The notes beneath the pieces are model-generated. The model ran no database searches, was not told where the DNA came from, and saw only the letters and a program-made list of their open reading frames with translations. A stretch of 64,000 bases of DNA from Pachyseris speciosa (Eukaryota; Cnidaria; Anthozoa; Scleractinia; Pachyseridae), in assembly GCA_016490735.1 (NCBI GenBank), contig JAEMWC010000164.1, positions 875,001-939,000 of the forward strand, in the 5' to 3' direction. The position numbers were made by a program, and so were the translations under genes. The number at the start of each line of letters is the position of its first letter. Positions within the stretch are counted from its first letter, which is position 1. Below are positions 20,781-32,888 of the stretch, piece by piece.

Positions 20781-22635
20781 TAACATCATAGCGAATGCAC
20801 AAACTCGCTAACCGTGCTAATTTTGGCTGTTGCAGTCCCTAGAATAGTAACCTTATGCGCGTTCGGCTCACTGAAGGTTCTAACATCAGTTATGAACAGT
20901 TAGACTATCTATTCACTTACACATTCCGTTCAAGTGTTAACGTTTCTCCTTACAGTTCTTGGAAGCAAATGATTAAAAATAAATTGAAAAGAATTAAGCG
21001 AAAATTACTCAAGAATGATGTATATCTAAAATTCACTTCAAACGAAAAGAAGTGACAAAAAGATTTACGTAACTGTGAAACAAAAGCGCATAGGAAGCTG
21101 GAAGAATCACTTCCGTCGAACGAAGATGGAATAGTGAAATCATCACACAACTGTGGCAGAGGACCGAGGACGTCAGCAGTCTTAATGAGCTTTGTTAGCG
21201 GTAAAAGTTAATTAGCCGTGAAGGGAGTGTTGCATTAAGGATCTCGATCCCACTCCCCAAACAATTTGTGACTGGCAATTTTGAAAATTTAAGTTTTTTG
21301 AGAGTATGTGAAATGAGGCGATGGTGTAAAGATCTCTTTATTATGGCTGCTAAGAACCTCTGGCTCGTTATGTACCGAGGCACAAAATAGCATATTTTTC
21401 AATTTTCTTATTGCTTAGTAATACAATAGGTGATCATATAACTTTTCCCTCACCGTCATTTCAATGTGCAGACCAGGGTATGCATGCCAAGTGAATTTCA
21501 AAGTCATACGCCAGAAGGAAAAAATTCACTGGGGAATACAAGCCTTTCGAATTGCGTGATTGAGCTTTGTTTAGAGAACAGAGGGCAAAACTTTGCTAGT
21601 AAAAATCCTTGAGGCACATAATTTCTTCAGCTGCTTTTTCAACCAGTTGTCAAAACTGAAAAAAAACTAAATTGCATTAGTAGTAGTTGCTTTCACGGCA
21701 GGTTCACGGTAACTTTTAATTTCCGTCAATTCAACAGTCATGTTTTTATGTCTCCTATAGTCCAGCCACGTTTGGCGTACTTATTAAATGACCTTTCAGC
21801 TGGTTTGTTTCACTTTTGCTTTTATAAACATCAATAGTTTGGAATTTTAAGCGAGACGACGGTTGAGGTTTACATTCATTTAAGATCCACGTTTACAGCT
21901 TACTCCAAACGCGGTTTGAGGTCTGGGGAACAGCGTTAAACGTTGTCACACCTGGCACATGTACGATTAAAGAACATTTGTTTTGCGGGAGCAATGCCAA
22001 GTACTAAGTCCGTTAGCTACCAAAAAGGTATCAATCTGGGCGATAAATCAGACGAAAAGTGATATTTAACCAACTTAGTGGTGTTAATGCTTACTGCGTG
22101 TCAAAATAGTTCGTCAAAACAAGATCAGTTTAGACCACGTGGAGAGGCCGTCATGTTGAATTTTCCAGTTTTCAGTTTCGTGTTCGTGTTTTGTGTTTCA
22201 TTGCCTTTTTGTTGCTTTATTACACAGGAAACGAAAGATAAAGAGAGTTTTCGTAAACCTGTCATCTTCATACGTGGGATCACCCAGCTCCCTGGCCAGG
22301 AACAGCTGAGGTAAATGACTTACGTGTAAACCACCTCGATACTGACGTTAAAAACGTCAAAAAGTAGCCGCGAACGCGACGGCCAGCACTAGTCACCTGA
22401 CTGGCAGCGGTTTGCGGTGTGCCGTAATCGTCCAACCGTAAATGTGGATCTTAAGGTCCCTGAAGAACAAATATCACGTCAAACTCATGGTCGAATTCCT
22501 TATTCGCTCAGGTGTATCGCTTGACTTACTCTACTTTGCGACCGGAATAACAATCTGCCAAGCGAAAGCACGTCAAATTATCCGTACGCGTCAAACGACA
22601 GTTAAGGCACCTATAAAAATCAGACATGCTTGCCG
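20781..22635. other. No gene seen
   Basis: AT-rich sequence. Short open frames here have no family resemblance. Confidence 0.4.
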
Positions 22636-22636
22636 C

Positions 22637-22732
22637 ACACCAGTAACGAGCAAAAGAAGATCCTACTGTTAAAGGTGTTGTGTAACACCAGTAACGAGCA
22701 AAAGAAGATCCTACTGTTAAAGGTGTTGTGTA
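22637..22732 (+). repeat. Perfect 48-bp tandem duplication
   Basis: The 48-bp unit starting ACACCAGTAACGAGC is repeated twice without change (22637-22684 and 22685-22732). Confidence 0.95.
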
Positions 22733-25123
22733 AGGTAGGTGCAGATTTGGTGTGTTGTTCTTTGACGTGACTGGGGCATATATATGTATATATTTTCGAA
22801 ACGGTGCAATTTGTTTGTCATCGTTGTTGTGGAATCTCGTATTGGTTCAGTTCAGTGAATCTGATTTGTACAGTATTAGCTCTTTTATGGTCATTCTCAC
22901 GAGGATCAGTAAGATAAGAAAGACACCGCAAAGGTAGGCACAGACTATGACAAGCCGACTCAAAAATTGCTTAAATCTCGAGGGAAACACCTGAACATAG
23001 TGTTCCCGTCAGTTTAAGATTTGAACGAAAATATTTCTTAAGACCGGGTTAGCTTGTAATAAGTAATATTAGCTCTCTCTTCTTCGCAATGTTTTCAAAT
23101 TAGCCTGATACAGGCTACAGTCAGAACCCTGAGATTTAGTTCTGAGTAAAAGCTGAACAAGTTCACCAGGTGACTAATTAGTCAAGATGTGACACACTTT
23201 AAATAGTTTTCTTACGTGTTAAACGGTTTAACATGAGTGGACTGTTAGTTCACCACAGTTTTCTTTTCATGGACAATTACTCATCTTTCTTCGCTTTGCC
23301 AATGATATTGTTAGAGTGCGGGTTTCCTTTCCTTCCGGTGGGTTGTGATTTGGTAATTTTTCTGAATGAAATCCTCGTGTCATATAAGGGAAACTGATAC
23401 TCTTTTGCAATCATATAGCGGCACTGTATTTCTCCTATCTAACCTCAGTGAATCAGATACAATAATGGACCATTTACTTTTACACGAGAAAAGGGACGGG
23501 TTGCTGAAATTTTGTTTACCCTCGCCAGTTTATTTATATGATTATCTTAAAAAGCGGCTTGCTTTCACGGTAAGCGGAGTGCCTATTTAAAAATACAATT
23601 TTGAAAGGCACAACCTTCCTTCTTCATTGCCTTACACAAAGTGTACTCAGTGGTCATATGCCAGTCCTTCGAATCGATCTTCGCCAGTTGCGCACTCCAT
23701 TTTCAGCGTCACTTTAGATTTTGAAGAAATCTGAAGACCTATTCCTTTAACTAGTGATAAGCTTCATGGTCTGCCAGCTGGCCGGTCCGGCAGACTTGAC
23801 AAATTAGTCAAGAGTCTTTTGGCTTTGTTCACCCTTTGGTGGTGCCTGAGCACAGTGCACGAGCATGATTCTCGCTGGTTGCAGATGTGAACACATCATT
23901 TTTTGTAGAACCAACCTCAGAACTTGGGCTCGATGTCAGTGACTACTACAAAGTCGAGACCTATTACTCGGGCACCAAATCAGGCACCGGGTACCAGGCT
24001 GTATACGATCTCTTTCAGTACCCAGGCACTCAACACATAATTTTTGTTGACTTTTCTTGTATTATTACTTGCCTACAACTCCTTTGATTTTATTTTCCAT
24101 TGCGGTTACTGCCAAAATTAAAAATACACCGCGTGATAGTGAAATGAATCTGTATTAAAGCTGATTCATGATTCGTAAGACAGTAATAACGAAACATTGC
24201 AGTAAATGCAGAAGATGTAACATTTATGCTGAATTCTGTCTTTCTTTCGTTTATGTTGTCTCGTGGGTTTCTTAAAAGTATATACGATGTGTAATGAACG
24301 TATTTCTGCACTGACGATCATGTGCACACTTCCTATACGTCAGATATGGCTTAAACTTGATGGCCGATTGAAAACTTCCTGGGGTCATCTCTGAAACAGG
24401 GACAAATAGTTAACAATTATTAAAAGAGGTTGAGCAAAATATCGCGACTTGTCGGTGGCGAGCAGATCAATTATTTCGGATTCGGCAAATAATTGATCTG
24501 CTAGACACTGGGGAATCACGATATTTTGCGAAAAACGAAAAATTCAAAGAAAAGGAAACTGAAAGATTCTGTTAGGGCTGAGTAAAATATATTTCCACAT
24601 TTGTCAGGCGCCGCCTAAATAAAAAATTCACCTATTCTCTGAAGAACTGAGGCCGTGCGTGAAAAATGTGGTAAGCTTCGCAGATCCCAGCACTATAGCC
24701 AGCCTTGCTTTATTGGCTTTTCCTAAAATATACGAAAAGATTGCTGATTGATCCATAACGAACGGCGACTTTATATTGCCCCTTCACTGAGGCCTTGGCA
24801 CTGAGAAATGTGCATCTAGGTTCTCTTTTACTCGAAAATGCCTGAAATGTAGAAGCCTCTGCGGATATCCTGGATTTCTCCTTTGAATAGAACCTTTTCA
24901 GTCTTTAAGGAAATAGTATTATATATTACTCTCTTGTTTTCTGAAAGGTATCTTTAGTTATATAATTCGTCAACGAGGGGTGTCACTGGAGACAGAGGTG
25001 GACAAGACAGGAGCAGGATGGCGGTGTCAATGACAACGTTTGGATTTTAGAACGATCATTTCAATAACATACGCATGACAGCACTTTTAATCACAAAACG
25101 CGCCGCATCTTCTTGTCTTACAG
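22733..25123. other. Region upstream of the CARD gene; hairpin at 24433-24530
   Basis: No coding exon is supported. An inverted repeat (GCAAAATATCG / CGATATTTTGC, with AGATCAATTATTT / AAATAATTGATCT inside) lies at about 24433-24530. A 5' untranslated exon of the CARD gene could lie here, because the first coding exon is preceded by a good acceptor site. Confidence 0.4.
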
Positions 25124-25130
25124 CATTACA

Positions 25131-25410
25131 ATGAACTTCAGCGACTGTGAAGTGGTAGATCGGCATTATTCCAAGCTGAAGCAATGTCTTGAGCCCGCCA
25201 AACTCCTGCGCTACCTTGAAAACGACGATGTGGAAACGATTCGCGGCGCTGAGAAGTGGAAGACGTCGAGAGAGAACCAAGTGGTGTCCTCTGATATTAT
25301 AAAGAGACGAAAACATGGCTTTAGGCATTTACTGCAAGCCTTACTGAAATCGAAAGTACAGGATTTCCTGGCGAGGGAACTGCTGGAAGATGATGTCTAC
25401 GATGAGGAAG
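25131..25410 (+). CDS. CARD-like domain exon
   Basis: ATG at 25131 follows an acceptor (TCTTGTCTTACAG, ending 25123), so a 5' untranslated exon probably exists upstream. The 93 codons encode a helical death-fold domain. LEPAKLLRYLENDDV matches the characteristic helix 2-3 region of CARDs (PAKL..YL...V), followed by the helical run KHGFRHLLQALLKSKVQDFL. Such domains assemble by CARD-CARD contact in the cytoplasm. The exon ends in the acidic stretch LEDDVYDEE. BLAST or structure prediction could still move it to another death-fold subfamily, such as a DD. Confidence 0.65.
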
Positions 25411-25691
25411 GTTTGAGAATGTTTCAGATTTGTCTAAATCTTGTTCCGATTGTAATGCAATCTCCTTTGCGACCACCTCTTGTAAATGACCACCTGCCGT
25501 TAGCAACCACTTTTCCAAAAAACCAAGATTTTCCCAGTCAAATCACTATATGCAGTATGAACCTCTCGTAAGCGAGCGCGACCACTTTTAGTACCGACAG
25601 TTTGGAATTTTCTATTGTTTTCAAACTCCTGTAGGCAACATAATCAGTTTTTAAGTGGACTGGCAGTCGCAGCAATTGTCAATGATATTTA

Positions 25692-26460
25692 AAACTGCTT
25701 TCCGTCTGTCCTTGGGTTCGTCTTTGTACTTAACGTTGGTTAGTAGTGATGGATCTTTGAGCCACACAGATGTGGTAACGTTGTAGGATCCGTACAAGGG
25801 GTTCAGAAGTTCTTTTTATTCTTTTTATGTAGGGTATATTTGCTGTAGTGGCAAGTGCCGGGCTAGTGTTCTTAGCGTAAGGACCTGTGCTGTACGTGAT
25901 GTATCCCACGGGAGGGGGGGGGGGGGGGAGGCACTTCCTAGTAATATGCTAATGGATGTGCCGCTGAATGGGATCGCATTTTCACGAATGGATTGACTAT
26001 AATGGGGTTGCATTTTCAATAGAGCTTTTAGATCGGGGTCGCACATCTTCGGGACTTTGGGGGTAAATGTACCAGAATGGTTGTACGTAGGTGAAAAGAA
26101 AAATGTTTCATTCAGTTTAACAAATGGGACAATTCATTTTAGGATGACCTACTTGAACGGCTTTACAAGGTAGATGCATAAACAGAATGTGACTAAGTTG
26201 GCATCACGAAAACTACATTTGCCCAAAAGTGACTAAGGTGGGGGTCTATACTTGGCCACAGCATAGACTATGATGGGGTGGGGTAGCGGTTTTTAGAGGC
26301 CAGCGGCACATACCCAGCAAAGATTTACCCAAGTATCTCCCTCCCCCCTTCCGGGGATGCATCTAACCAATTCGCGGTTGTAGACCCATCACCGCTTTGC
26401 GACAACTACTGACGAATGTTAAGTACAAAGACGAGTCAAAGGACGGACAGGTAGCAGTGC
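25692..26460. repeat. Inverted-repeat element in the CARD gene intron
   Basis: About 55-bp inverted ends share GTCTTTGTACTTAAC with flanking GTCCTT and CTGCT-like blocks (25692-25755 and 26395-26455). The interior has a G-run at 25914-25928. It lies entirely in the intron and has no coding content. Confidence 0.55.
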
Positions 26461-26736
26461 AGAACATGTCAGAACTGATTGACTGAAATTTTTATAGGAT
26501 GACGTAGGGCTAAACTTCTCCAGACGTCAGAACTCAGATTTTGCCACATTAATTTTGCCGCTCTCCACTTGAGAAGAAATTGACTTTGCTCTCCGATAAT
26601 CATTAAAGTGAACCAGTTGTAGTGCTCTGAAGAACTTAGCCCTTCACACCTTCAAGGCCCATAGTAATAATTTTTGGCACGGCTCCAACAGTCCAACCGT
26701 AAAAAAGATAATCATTGCATGTTACTTGATTTGCAG

Positions 26737-27893
26737 AAATCACCAGTATCTTATCAGAGCTAGAAAACGAGCTTGATGAGACACAGTCTTTGCAGCTGAG
26801 AGTCATTGAAGAAGAAAAGCGTCATAGAAACACAAAGAAAAATCTCGAGGAGATGCGACGAATCTCCATTGTTTTCGGCGATTCCAACAGTTCAGACCTC
26901 GCTGATTACGATTCAAATCCTAGCGATGGCAACGAGGTTGCTGGAAGCTCACCAAAGGAGGAGAAGGAGGTGGATGACGAAGTGAGTGGAGGAGAGGACA
27001 CTGCAGCGATAAGTGGTTTAGTGCCATGCGACTTTCAAAACCCTGGGTGGTTGCTAGCACGAAACGAGGACTTAGAATGGGAACACGAAGATGGCTGGCG
27101 AAGGCTGGGAAGTGTTGTCCGTCTGCATGCTCCGTCGCACAAAATAACTAAGAAACTGGATGCCTCTGAAAACCTGAACAGCTCTTCCTTAGGAAGGCTC
27201 AATGAAACAGGATCGCGCAGGTCTGGTAACGATAACAGCCTCAAACAAAGAAATGAGCCATCAAGCTCGCTAAACAAACGATGTGAAGATGGTAAACAGT
27301 TGGAATCGCTGGAAGACAAGGTGGCTTTTCTGGAAAAACAGCTTCAAGATGAGAAACGGAGACGCGAGGTTTCAGAGAATGAAGTTGCTAAACTGCAGTT
27401 GGAGAAAGAAGTCCTTTATGCAGAGCTGGAAGACACAAGAGACCAGCTTAGAGAGAGTCAAATCAACCTACATTACGACGAAGATGATTACGAAGAAGAA
27501 CCATGCTTTGAACAAGGAGAAAATGACAATGATTCCACGGAATCAAGTGCAATGGCAGATCAGGCTGAAACAGTGGCACTGAAGACTCGATATTCACCCA
27601 CTAAAAATGCTTTAACCGCTGCCCGGTATAACTCACCTGGCTTAAACAAGTTCTTGTCCCAGACCGAGAACTTGAGAAGGTCACGTCTCACTGGCAGCTG
27701 GAGAAGCGTCAATGCTCAATTCTACGAGCTCGACGAATATGACAACGAAATTAAGGTTGAATTGGACCCAAGCAATATCTTAGACACACTGCGTAGGCTA
27801 AAAACATATACTAATTCTTTATATGATGAACTTCTGAACGAGAGAGATGAGCTTCGATACCTTAACAGAAGGGTCTCCAAACTAGTACCTTAG
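26737..27893 (+). CDS. Coiled-coil and C-terminal exon of the CARD gene
   Basis: After the acceptor the frame reads ITSILSELENELDETQSLQL, then 384 codons in total to TAG at 27891. A short N-terminal coiled coil (to EEMRRISIVFGDSN) leads into an acidic, serine-rich linker. A second coiled coil follows (KQLESLEDKVAFLEKQLQDE to LYAELEDTRDQLRESQ), then another acidic patch (DEDDYEEE), and a conserved-looking C-terminal helix (NILDTLRRLKTYTNSLYDEL to NRRVSKLVP). No catalytic motif is seen. The coiled coils suggest self-association and a scaffold role. I do not recognise the C-terminal block. Confidence 0.8.
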
Positions 27894-28054
27894 ATTGCGC
27901 ATGTCTAAATAGGATCATCCGCGTGAGAGTAGTCCAGGACCTCAGGACTGTTGTCGTTACTGGGGAGCTTTAAGCAAAGGCGTTTTTGAGCGACGTACTG
28001 CAACCGGAAGCGGACATTTCTCATTTTTGGGCATGGGTTGCGCAAAATTTTTCA

Positions 28055-28060
28055 AATAAA
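28055..28060 (+). terminator. Candidate polyadenylation signal
   Basis: AATAAA 162 bp past the stop codon of the CARD gene. It is the first such hexamer downstream that I noticed. Confidence 0.4.
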
Positions 28061-28483
28061 TCGTCTCTATTAGAAGAGTAACAATACTCAGTAATACAAA
28101 TCTGGTAGAGCCGCCAAGATGAGTATAAACAGAAAACGCCTAACTTACGGTTGACGTCCTGTGCTTTAGTTTACTCTTAACGAACGTTTATGTACAACTC
28201 TGGCGAAAGTCATCACCAGAGTCAAGTGAGAGTCATCGACGTTAGCACTTCATCGCCTTTATCTGTTAATTCGTGACGTTTTGTGGAAGATAAAAGAGAT
28301 TGGCCCCTTTCGATCTTTGTTTTGATAGTCAAATGCCGATCGAACGTTCAAATTACCGTGATATAAAAAATACTACTTCGTATAAAAATACTCCATTGTT
28401 CAATTAATTATAAAATGAATTCACAGAGAATAAGACTATACCAGACCTGAAGACTAAAGCAAATCATAAGAAGCACAAGACGA

Positions 28484-28590
28484 CGAAGGAGGAGGAGGAG
28501 GAGGAGGAGGAGGAGGAGGAGAAGAAGAAGAAGAAGAAGAAGAAGAAGAAGAAGAAGAAGAAGAAGAAGAAGAAGAAGAAGAAGAAGAAG
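28484..28590 (+). repeat. GGA / GAA microsatellite
   Basis: A GGA run of about 12 units followed by a GAA run of about 23 units. The antisense poly-leucine frame across it is an artefact. Confidence 0.95.
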
Positions 28591-28974
28591 AAACCGAACA
28601 AAGCAAATGAAGTACAGCAACGCGGTATATATATATATATATTTTTTTTTTCTAATCTAAGAGACTGTGCTTATCCCTCTTAGTACGTTAAACTATGAAA
28701 AAAGCATATTTCATCCCACAGTAGAACCATTTATTTCTCTATTTTCACTCCTGGTCTATTCTAGATCTCACAACCTTAAACTCCCAAAGTGATAACAAAT
28801 CTTGGCCGCTAAGAACAATCTTTAATTTATCACAGAGTTGTCAAAAAGTCATTTGTGAGAACTTCCTATCCCGATAAAACTGAATACGTTACCAACCACC
28901 TCGAACACCTCCAAAAACGGCGAAACCCTTGTAAAACATTTTTTTTCCAAAGCACAGAGTCGCGATAGAGGTGA

Positions 28975-29130
28975 TTAACAAGAAATAACACACAAACTGT
29001 GGTGATAAACATGATAATAAAACGCATTGTTGGAAAACAAAAATAAAACTATATCATTTAAACTGGCGTTTCGTATGTTTCGTCTTATTGTCATGCTTAT
29101 CACCGCAGTTTGTGTGTTATTTCTTGTTAA
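28975..29130. repeat. Short palindromic MITE
   Basis: Ends TTAACAAGAAATAACACACA and its reverse complement with about 47-bp arms. The sequence ACTATATCATTTAA inside recurs in the element at 32352-32533. Confidence 0.65.
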
Positions 29131-29603
29131 GCTACGACGGCCAAAGAAAAAGGTGTATTTAGAGGTGATTAAGTTGTTGTTTCGGTTCGTTCGGTAGTAC
29201 TTCAATATGCTTCCTTCGTTACATCACTGATTAAGATAGGTGGTCATGTTGTGGTTCCATTTTTATTTCCCTTTGTTTCGTATTTATTATCATACATTAC
29301 CACACACAAGAACAAAAGAAAGTAAAAATTGAACCAAGGATAAATTGAATTACAACACTTACACTATCTTCCTTCGGGAAAGAAACTATTGTCCACTTTT
29401 ATGCTGCACTCATTCAAACGACTGATTGGAATGTAACAATACCAAACAAACAATAATCAGTTACAGGAAACAGAAATGTCTCTTAAGGGATTAGTGTTGA
29501 ATGTCTCATTTCATGGTTTCAGTTAATTGAATCCTTTCCGCGTTTGAGACACTCAGGTGGCTTTAGTTGATTATGTCGCATGTGCTGTCATTTGCTGTCT
29601 TAA

Positions 29604-30011
29604 AGGGAACTTCCACTCTTACAACAAATTGACGCTAAATTGTAGGCGATAATTCTTACATTTCAAATTTTGTTTTAAAATGCGGATACAACATTTAAGT
29701 GTACAAAAAAATGGATATCATCATCGCCTATTTTCGCTTTTAAATTTCCCAGGCGCGGCCATTTTGGATTTGATGACGTGTAGTGGTTGCCTTATTGTTT
29801 AACACAAAGGATTTTCTGCTTCATTTGCTTCCTGACAATAGCTGCAACCATTACACGTCATCAAATACAAAATGGCGCGCCCGGGAAATTTGAAATCGAA
29901 AATAGGCGATAATAATATCCATTAATTTGTTCACTAAATGTTATTTCCACGTTTCAAAACGAAATTTGGAACCTAGTAATTATTTCCAACAATTTAGCGT
30001 TTTTTGTTCCT
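29604..30011. mobile_element. Palindromic MITE, TTAA-flanked, 408 bp
   Basis: Near-symmetrical arms start AGGGAAC and end GTTCCT, with TTAA on both sides (29600-29603 and 30012-30015). The arms, about 190 bp, share ATTTCAAATTT, AATAGGCGAT and CACGTCATCAAAT. It lies only 48 bp past the stop codon of the FADD-like gene, so the transcript probably runs into it. Confidence 0.75.
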
Positions 30012-30059
30012 TTAATATTCTCTTCCACTCCTTTGTCTTGGAAAAATGATGCTCACGAT

Positions 30060-30406
30060 TTAATGAGCAAGTGAGTTACTGGTGTTGTGCATCACATACG
30101 GCATTAGCTTCTGAGCGATGTCTTTCCGTCCAATTTCTTTCAATGTCTTAACAAGTTGGCACAGAGGAAGGAAGCGGTATTTTGTCTGGAGCATGCTCAT
30201 TAAAAGTTTGGAAGGACTTCTTTTGTTTTGGAGCTCATCGTGTAAGGCCAAACGTTGTTCCTCTGTAATCCAGTTCTTGTACTTAGCAGCAAGCCGTTCG
30301 TAGTCTCGTCTACATCTGGACCACCATCTACCATTATCAAGCTGGAGACACATCCAATCAAACACTTCCTGGTGCTTGTGCTCCAGTTGCTCAAGGGTTA
30401 TGTCAC
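30060..30406 (-). CDS. Death domain exon of the FADD-like gene
   Basis: Last coding exon, 114 residues to a TAA stop. It reads DITLEQLEHKHQEVFDWMCL, then DYERLAAKY, ALHDELQNKRSPSKLLMSML, then VKTLKEIGRKDIAQKLMPYV and the end NSLAH. This is a six-helix death domain with the typical late-helix pattern L..IGR.DI...L. Compared with the TNFR-A death domain the framework is nearly the same, including the NSLAH end, and the exon begins in the same phase. An alternative is that this exon belongs to a decayed third receptor gene and does not splice to the DED exons, but the phases and donors agree with the adaptor model. Confidence 0.8.
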
Positions 30407-30720
30407 CTGAATGGGTAAATATTTTAATAATATGTTCATCGTGTTGGAAGAACATGTTCAATTTGAGCGTTTAGATTGTGCGTGAACTCTGAAAACGCGC
30501 GGACCGGATGACGTCAAAACGTGATAAGAACAAAGAAGTGCGCAGGCGAGTAAAGTGACTGATGTTCAAACCGCGTTTTCACGTCCTCCGTGCGTTATCA
30601 GAGTACGCACGCACTGACAAACTTTCGTCGGCTCATGACCTCATTAGTGCGCCTATGCTTTAATCGCAGACTCCTCTAAACCAATCAAAACCTGAGGATT
30701 GCACCGACCATTGTATTTAA

Positions 30721-30830
30721 CAATTATCTTGCAAAATCGCGCGGAATATTGCCTGATACTTAGCCGACGAGGCCGTAGGCCGAGTTGGATAAAATTAGGC
30801 GATATTCCGCAAGATTGAGCAGGATAATTG
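30721..30830. repeat. Hairpin repeat in FADD-like intron 3
   Basis: CAATTATCTTGC..GGAATATTGCC is inverted to GGCGATATTCCGCAAGATTG..CAGGATAATTG around a GGCCGTAGGCC centre. This is a common kind of dispersed palindrome. Confidence 0.55.
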
Positions 30831-31164
30831 TTTTATTATTCAACACATTAATGACAAAGCACAGTTTTCTGTGTTTATTGCAAAAAAGTTGGAAAATCCG
30901 CCAGTTTTCTCCGCGACACACAAAATTACTTATATCTCAGGATATCTGTTGAACGCGCACGACGAATGTTGAGAGCGTCATGACCATATTTGGACACTGT
31001 CACAGTGTGTTCAATAATAACTGAAATTAAATAGTACATACCACGCAAGTGAATAGTGCTTTTCGCGCGCTCTGATTGGTTAACTCGGAGGTGATTAGCA
31101 AAGTACTATTCACCTCCATTTTGGTGAATAATTATCACACGACCATTAACAAATAATTACCCAC

Positions 31165-31329
31165 CGGCATCATCTTCACTTCGCACACTGAGATCACTGA
31201 ACTCACTGCTCATGGAGCTTTCAATCGCGTTTTCTTTATCTTTTTCCGTGGCATCCCTTCTTTGAAGATGATCCTGACTGTTTAAAGCTCTAGAATCTAG
31301 ACTCCATCGATTGGCAGTTTGTGACAGTT
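31165..31329 (-). CDS. Linker exon 3 of the FADD-like gene
   Basis: 165 bp: two bases, 54 codons, one base. It encodes LSQTANRWSLDSRALNSQDH and an acidic, Ser-rich stretch ending in SVRSEDDAG. The W-S-L-D-S-R-A-L core matches W-T-L-E-S-R-A-I in the previous exon, so the two linker exons look duplicated. It has no folded-domain resemblance and is probably a flexible spacer. Confidence 0.65.
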
Positions 31330-31889
31330 CTGATGGGAATAATCAAGAACTATTGTTCAAGACCTGCATGATTATATTAAAGCGTTCTAAGTTTATATGT
31401 ATGATAACAGCATGATTAATTCTAGTAATCTGGTGATGCCCTTTTCTTTCGTATTTTGTTTTGTTTTTGTTTTTGTTTTTGTTTCATCGTCGTGCCTACA
31501 TCTCAGCTCAGAAGAATTTATTTGAGAACGTTTGTTTTGACCTTTCCTCTAATTTGAATATTTCAAAAAGCGGCAACCAGATAAAAATCTGATTAAAGTG
31601 TACCAGGGAAATTCCCTTCACGTTGAGGACACAGGTCTGGACAGAGAACAAAAACAAAGCAGTTATATTTAGAATCAATATAACCGAACCACAACACTCC
31701 AAATGGATTTTATAAGGCCTTAACGATTCTAATGTAGTTAATATGTAACACAAGGGTTGAATTAGGCATACTGTAAAATTGAAATCGGGCCGCAGACTTC
31801 GATGAAGCAATTTTTCGGTCTCACTTAACAAACCACGCGAGTCACGCATCACCTGTCACGCTTACCCTCTTGAACAGAAATGTCTCCTT

Positions 31890-32265
31890 ACCGTAAAAGC
31901 TCTATTAAGCCCCTCGGGGCAGGGGGGGACTTATCTAATTTCAGGCCTCATTAACGGTGGGCCGTATTAGAGAAGGGGGCTTAATAGAGAGGGGGGGCTT
32001 ATTTCAAAGTAGTTTTCGTCTTAAAATAGTTTTGTACAAAACTCAAACAACTGCAGTGAAACTTTATTATTTAATGAAGAGCAGCAGATAGTATTATATG
32101 TTTGAGTGTATATTTGTTTACAAACAAACCAACTGGGGCACACTGGAAGTGGTAAAATGTCATGTCCCAAAAAGGGGGCTAATTACAAAAACCGACTTCC
32201 AAACGGGGGGCTTATCAGAGAAGGGGGGGGGGGATTCACGGGGGGCTTAATAGAACTTTTACAGT
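31890..32265. mobile_element. MITE in FADD-like intron 2
   Basis: Inverted ends are ACCGTAAAAGCTCTATTAAG and the mirror of ACTGTAAAAGTTCTATTAAG. The interior contains repeated GGGGGCTTA(A/T)TAGAG motifs with G-runs. Non-coding. Confidence 0.65.
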
Positions 32266-32351
32266 AAAATTAACTATGATCGACTTGAGTGAGCTACATC
32301 CTAAGCATTAACCTGGCACGAATGGACATTAAGACCGCTAAAATTAAAAAA

Positions 32352-32533
32352 ACTATATCATTTATTTTGACCTTTCGTGTGTTTCGACATACATATTCAG
32401 AAGTGACCGATAGGAATAGAAGTAACGACTTATTTTTATTGTTAACTAGTTACTTATCTAAAATTTAGTTTGTTACTTCTATTCCTAACGTTCACTTCTG
32501 AAGATGTATATTTTGCAAGTTAAATGATATAGT
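32352..32533. repeat. Palindromic repeat in FADD-like intron 2
   Basis: ACTATATCATTTA, CATATTCAGAAGTGA and GGAATAGAAGTAAC are mirrored on the right by GTTACTTCTATTCC, TCACTTCTGAAGATG and TAAATGATATAGT. Confidence 0.65.
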
Positions 32534-32762
32534 CCAACAATGCGTTTTATTGTCATGTTCCCCAATTTAGTTTTTGTGACGTCATCACTTGAGGACCATG
32601 AGTAACAACTGGTTTTTCGTTTCGCATCATTGCTAAGCCATAGAACTCAAGAAATATAGCTTTACGAGAGAATTAAACAAGATTAAAGTTAGAGTTCGCT
32701 ACGGCACGCATCTGCTCGTAACACGCGACTTTAGTTCACGCAATAAAGAAATAATTTCTCAC

Positions 32763-32888
32763 CGGAATTATTCTCATCAACCGCTTTAATCGCTTTTTCT
32801 TCCATTTCCCTGCCATCTGTATCGCAATCCTGTACATGCTTCCGTATGGCTCTAGATTCTAGTGTCCATGGAAAGGCACATCGAAGGT
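32763..32888 (-). CDS. Linker exon 2 of the FADD-like gene
   Basis: 126 bp: two bases, 41 codons, one base. It encodes LRCAFPWTLESRAIRKHVQD and an acidic/lysine-rich stretch ending in AVDENNSG. Acceptor TTTACCGTCAG|AC and donor TCCG|GTGAGA. The SRAI core and the charged tail resemble the end of exon 1 and all of exon 3. Confidence 0.7.

Larger units (their letters stand above)
25131..27893 (+). other. Gene: CARD plus coiled-coil protein, two coding exons
   Basis: The model joins 25131-25410 and 26737-27893 across a 1326-bp intron, giving about 478 residues. The donor is GAAG|GTTTGA (a weak consensus) and the acceptor TTGATTTGCAG|AA. Exon 1 leaves one base and exon 2 supplies two, making a Glu codon, so the phase agrees. 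An N-terminal CARD followed by charged linker and coiled coil is the plan of CARD9/10/11-type scaffolds, which nucleate BCL10 filaments upstream of NF-kappa-B. Assignment to that family is a hypothesis. A FADD-like gene lies 2.2 kb away on the opposite strand in tail-to-tail orientation. Confidence 0.65.

Noticed and set aside
28408..28620. Minus-strand poly-leucine open frame
   Set aside because: Translation of the GGA/GAA microsatellite.
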